Part shown: in pieces, positions 5,685-7,013 of the stretch | How the letters are laid out: each line of letters begins with the position of its first letter | Numbering within the stretch: position 1 is the first letter of the stretch | NCBI GenBank assembly: GCA_009777005.1 | Contig: WRMT01000166.1 | Location: forward strand, 1 to 7,013 | From: Methanobrevibacter sp. | Lineage (GTDB): Archaea > Methanobacteriota > Methanobacteria > Methanobacteriales > Methanobacteriaceae | Reading direction: 5' to 3' | Length of the DNA: 7,013 nucleotides | Notes under the pieces: model-generated | Seen by the model: the letters and a program-made list of their open reading frames with translations, nothing else | The model's database searches: none | Told to the model about the DNA's origin: nothing | Made by a program: the position numbers and the translations under genes

Positions 5685-6695
5685 CTAAATATTATTAGAC
5701 ATTTCAACAAATTTCTCTAATTGTTCTTTTGCTTTTCCACTATCAATAATCTTTTCAGCTAGACTTATTCCTTTTTTAAAACTATTAACCTTTCCACCAA
5801 TATACAAACCAGCTGCAGAGTTAAGAAGAACTGCATCTCTTTTAGCTCCTATTTCACCATTTAAAATACTTAATCCTATACTTGCATTTAGTATAGAAGA
5901 ACCTCCCATAATTTCAGATGAGGGATATAATTTAAAACCATAATCTTCAGGATTTAAAGTATATTGGGAAAATTTATCATTTTTTATTTCACAAACACTT
6001 GTAGGAGCACAGATAGAAATTTCATCCAATTTATCTTGACCATAAACTACCATAGCATCCTTAACACCTAAGTTATGAATAACCATAGCTAAAGGAAGAA
6101 CTAAAGACTGATCATAAACTCCCATTACTTCCATATTAGCTCCTGCTGGATTAGATAATGGTCCTAATATATTAAATATAGTTGGTATTCCTAATTCTTT
6201 TCTAATTGGAGCTACATATTTCATAGCTATATGATAATTTTGAGCAAATAAAAAACATATTCCTATTTTTTCAAGTAATTTAGTGCTTTCATTTGGAGTT
6301 AACTCAATATTAACACCTAATGATTCTAAAACATCTGCAGAACCACATTTACTCGACGCTGCTCTATTACCATGTTTAGCTACTGGAACCCCACCTGCAG
6401 AAATTACAACAGCCGATATTGTAGAAATATTAAATGAATTTGAACCATCACCTCCAGTACCTACAATTTCCAAAACATCCATGTCAGGTAATAGCTTAAT
6501 ACAATGATTTCTCAAAGATGCTGCCGAAGCAGTGATTTCATCAATAGTTTCTCCTTTCATAGATAAAGCTGTAAGATATGAGCTCATTTGAACATCAGTA
6601 GCCTTACCTTTCATTATTTCATTCATTGATTCTTCAGCCATAATGTATGAAATATCTTCATTTTTAGCTAATTTTAAAATAGCTTCTTTTATCAT
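5685..6695 (-). CDS. trpD: Anthranilate phosphoribosyltransferase TrpD
   Basis: Transfers phosphoribosyl from PRPP to anthranilate, the second committed step of tryptophan synthesis; a cytosolic enzyme, usually a homodimer. At 336 aa it has normal length. Motifs are an all-alpha N-terminal domain (about 1-70), GTGGDGSNSFNIST (79-92) for PRPP diphosphate, KHGNRAASSKCGSADVLE (107-124), the anthranilate-site Arg165 in PIRKELG, NILGPLSNPAG (175-185), DKLDEIS (221-227) with metal ligands Asp224-Glu225, and GAKRDAVLLNSAAGLY (283-298). It is not fused to TrpG, so a separate anthranilate synthase is needed, and trpE/trpG are not in the window. The ATG start fits the family; GGAATGAT lies just upstream as a weak ribosome site. 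It contains no Trp residue. It is the first gene of the minus-strand trp run, behind 318 non-coding bases with inverted repeats. Confidence 0.96.
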   Translation of the reverse strand: MIKEAILKLAKNEDISYIMAEESMNEIMKGKATDVQMSSYLTALSMKGETIDEITASAASLRNHCIKLLPDMDVLEIVGTGGDGSNSFNISTISAVVISAGGVPVAKHGNRAASSKCGSADVLESLGVNIELTPNESTKLLEKIGICFLFAQNYHIAMKYVAPIRKELGIPTIFNILGPLSNPAGANMEVMGVYDQSLVLPLAMVIHNLGVKDAMVVYGQDKLDEISICAPTSVCEIKNDKFSQYTLNPEDYGFKLYPSSEIMGGSSILNASIGLSILNGEIGAKRDAVLLNSAAGLYIGGKVNSFKKGISLAEKIIDSGKAKEQLEKFVEMSNNI

Positions 6696-6844
6696 CTTAT
6701 CATTCCATTAACTTAATAAATAAAATTCATAAACTATTAATTATAATTATTGATTATTAAAATTATATTCTTAATATATAGTCTTGTAAGAAAATATTTT
6801 AATTAATATAGGTTATTACCAAACTTCTTTCATTAAAATCAGTA

Positions 6845-6862
6845 GTTTATTTATAAATAAAC
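6845..6862. repeat. Perfect 18-bp palindrome GTTTATTTATAAATAAAC
   Basis: Every base pairs with its symmetric partner. It contains TATA-like sequence readable on both strands, so it could act as a TATA box in either direction. It lies between the two GGT-type operator candidates. Confidence 0.6.
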
Positions 6863-6884
6863 AATATTTTTTAGGAAAAATATT
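6863..6884. repeat. 9-bp inverted repeat with TAGG loop
   Basis: AATATTTTT (6863-6871) and AAAAATATT (6876-6884) pair perfectly across a 4-base loop, directly beside the 18-bp palindrome and touching the distal operator candidate. All pairs are A-T, so an RNA stem would be weak; a DNA-level role or chance is possible. Confidence 0.4.
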
Positions 6885-6897
6885 AGGTAATGACCTA
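6884..6897. promoter_or_regulatory. 14-bp near-palindrome TAGGTAATGACCTA, distal operator candidate
   Basis: Six of seven base pairs are symmetric. It is the most symmetric member of the GGT-centred motif set seen upstream of the trp genes, and it contains the TAGGTCAT core (minus strand) also found between trpD and trpC. Confidence 0.4.
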
Positions 6898-7013
6898 TAA
6901 TAGGATAATATTAATTTATTTTTAAAAAATCATTTTTTATTTCTTTTAATTTTTAAAATAATAATGGGCATTTTCATGATTAATAAAATATAAATTTTAA
7001 ATCATTAAAATAA

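Larger units (their letters stand above)
6807..6899. promoter_or_regulatory. Candidate trpD control region: inverted operator pair around a TATA-like palindrome
   Basis: TATAGGTTATTACC (6807-6820) and GGTAATGACCTATA (6886-6899) are inverted copies with one mismatch, 65 bases apart. Each is itself close to a palindrome of the form GGTnATnACC. Between them lies a perfect 18-bp palindrome containing TTTATAAATA, a good archaeal TATA box on the minus strand, and a 9-bp hairpin. A TATA box there would give a trpD leader of roughly 130 bases. The symmetric layout suggests repressor binding on both sides of a promoter, possibly shared with a divergent gene beyond 7013. This is inference; no regulator is known from the window. 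Confidence 0.4.
6696..7013. other. 318-base non-coding region upstream of trpD
   Basis: No credible gene. The longest plus-strand start near the right edge (ATG at 6963) stops after nine codons. The part nearest trpD (6696-6805) is leader or promoter DNA with TATATATT (opposite 6773-6780) as one TATA candidate. The middle (6807-6899) holds nested inverted repeats described separately. The right part (6900-7013) is A/T runs without a clear end or start of a neighbouring gene. Confidence 0.6.

Noticed and set aside
6696..6806. Trp leader peptide or attenuator before trpD
   Set aside because: No short frame with tandem Trp (TGG) codons and no stem followed by a T run is visible. Ribosome-mediated attenuation is also not expected in archaea.
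6963..6992. Start of a divergent plus-strand gene near the right edge
   Set aside because: The frame from ATG 6963 stops after nine codons, and no longer frame begins before the window ends.
1..7013. CRISPR array, tRNA, rRNA, transposase or integrase
   Set aside because: No regularly spaced repeats, no tRNA-like or rRNA-like GC-rich blocks, and no transposase or recombinase motifs were seen on either strand.

Overview
The window is very AT-rich, especially between genes. It carries a run of tryptophan-biosynthesis genes on the minus strand and two unrelated genes on the plus strand at the left end. A-rich codon use, TATA-box-like promoter elements, T-tract ends instead of strong hairpin terminators, and a small archaeal-type winged-helix-like protein all suggest an archaeal methanogen of the Methanobacteriales, probably near Methanobrevibacter. 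This is inferred from style and remembered protein families, not from a marker gene. An AT-rich clostridium is the main alternative, and TrpA and TrpB do look Firmicutes-like.

Layout from left to right: a small HTH-like protein (65-322, +); a 251-base gap with a good TATA-type promoter; a Bro-N/DinD-like antirepressor-family gene (574-1410, +); a 248-base convergent gap with a hairpin, a T-rich stretch and a possible 25-codon ORF; then trpA, trpB, trpF, trpC and trpD, all on the minus strand and therefore transcribed in the order trpD-trpC-trpF-trpB-trpA (6695 down to 1659). The last 318 bases, upstream of trpD, are non-coding and hold several inverted repeats.

Together the five enzymes convert anthranilate to tryptophan. 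TrpD adds phosphoribosyl, TrpF isomerises, TrpC closes the indole ring, and TrpA/TrpB form tryptophan synthase. Anthranilate synthase (trpE, trpG) is absent and must lie elsewhere or beyond 7013. Only trpB and trpA are tightly coupled, with no gap and the trpA ribosome site inside the trpB 3' end. The other gaps are 324, 106 and 122 bases, so several promoters are possible.

The most interesting pattern is a short GGT-centred motif, roughly GGT(C/A)AT(A/T)A(C/A), found upstream of trpD (twice, as an inverted pair around a perfect 18-bp palindrome), trpC, trpF and trpB. It is a candidate operator for a tryptophan-responsive regulator. The TGTACA TRP box known from Methanothermobacter does not occur between these genes. 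Other oddities are an Asn-rich tail on TrpB, Glu instead of the catalytic Asp in TrpA, a polar insertion in TrpC, and very few Trp residues in the five enzymes. I see no complete new defence or mobile system here.
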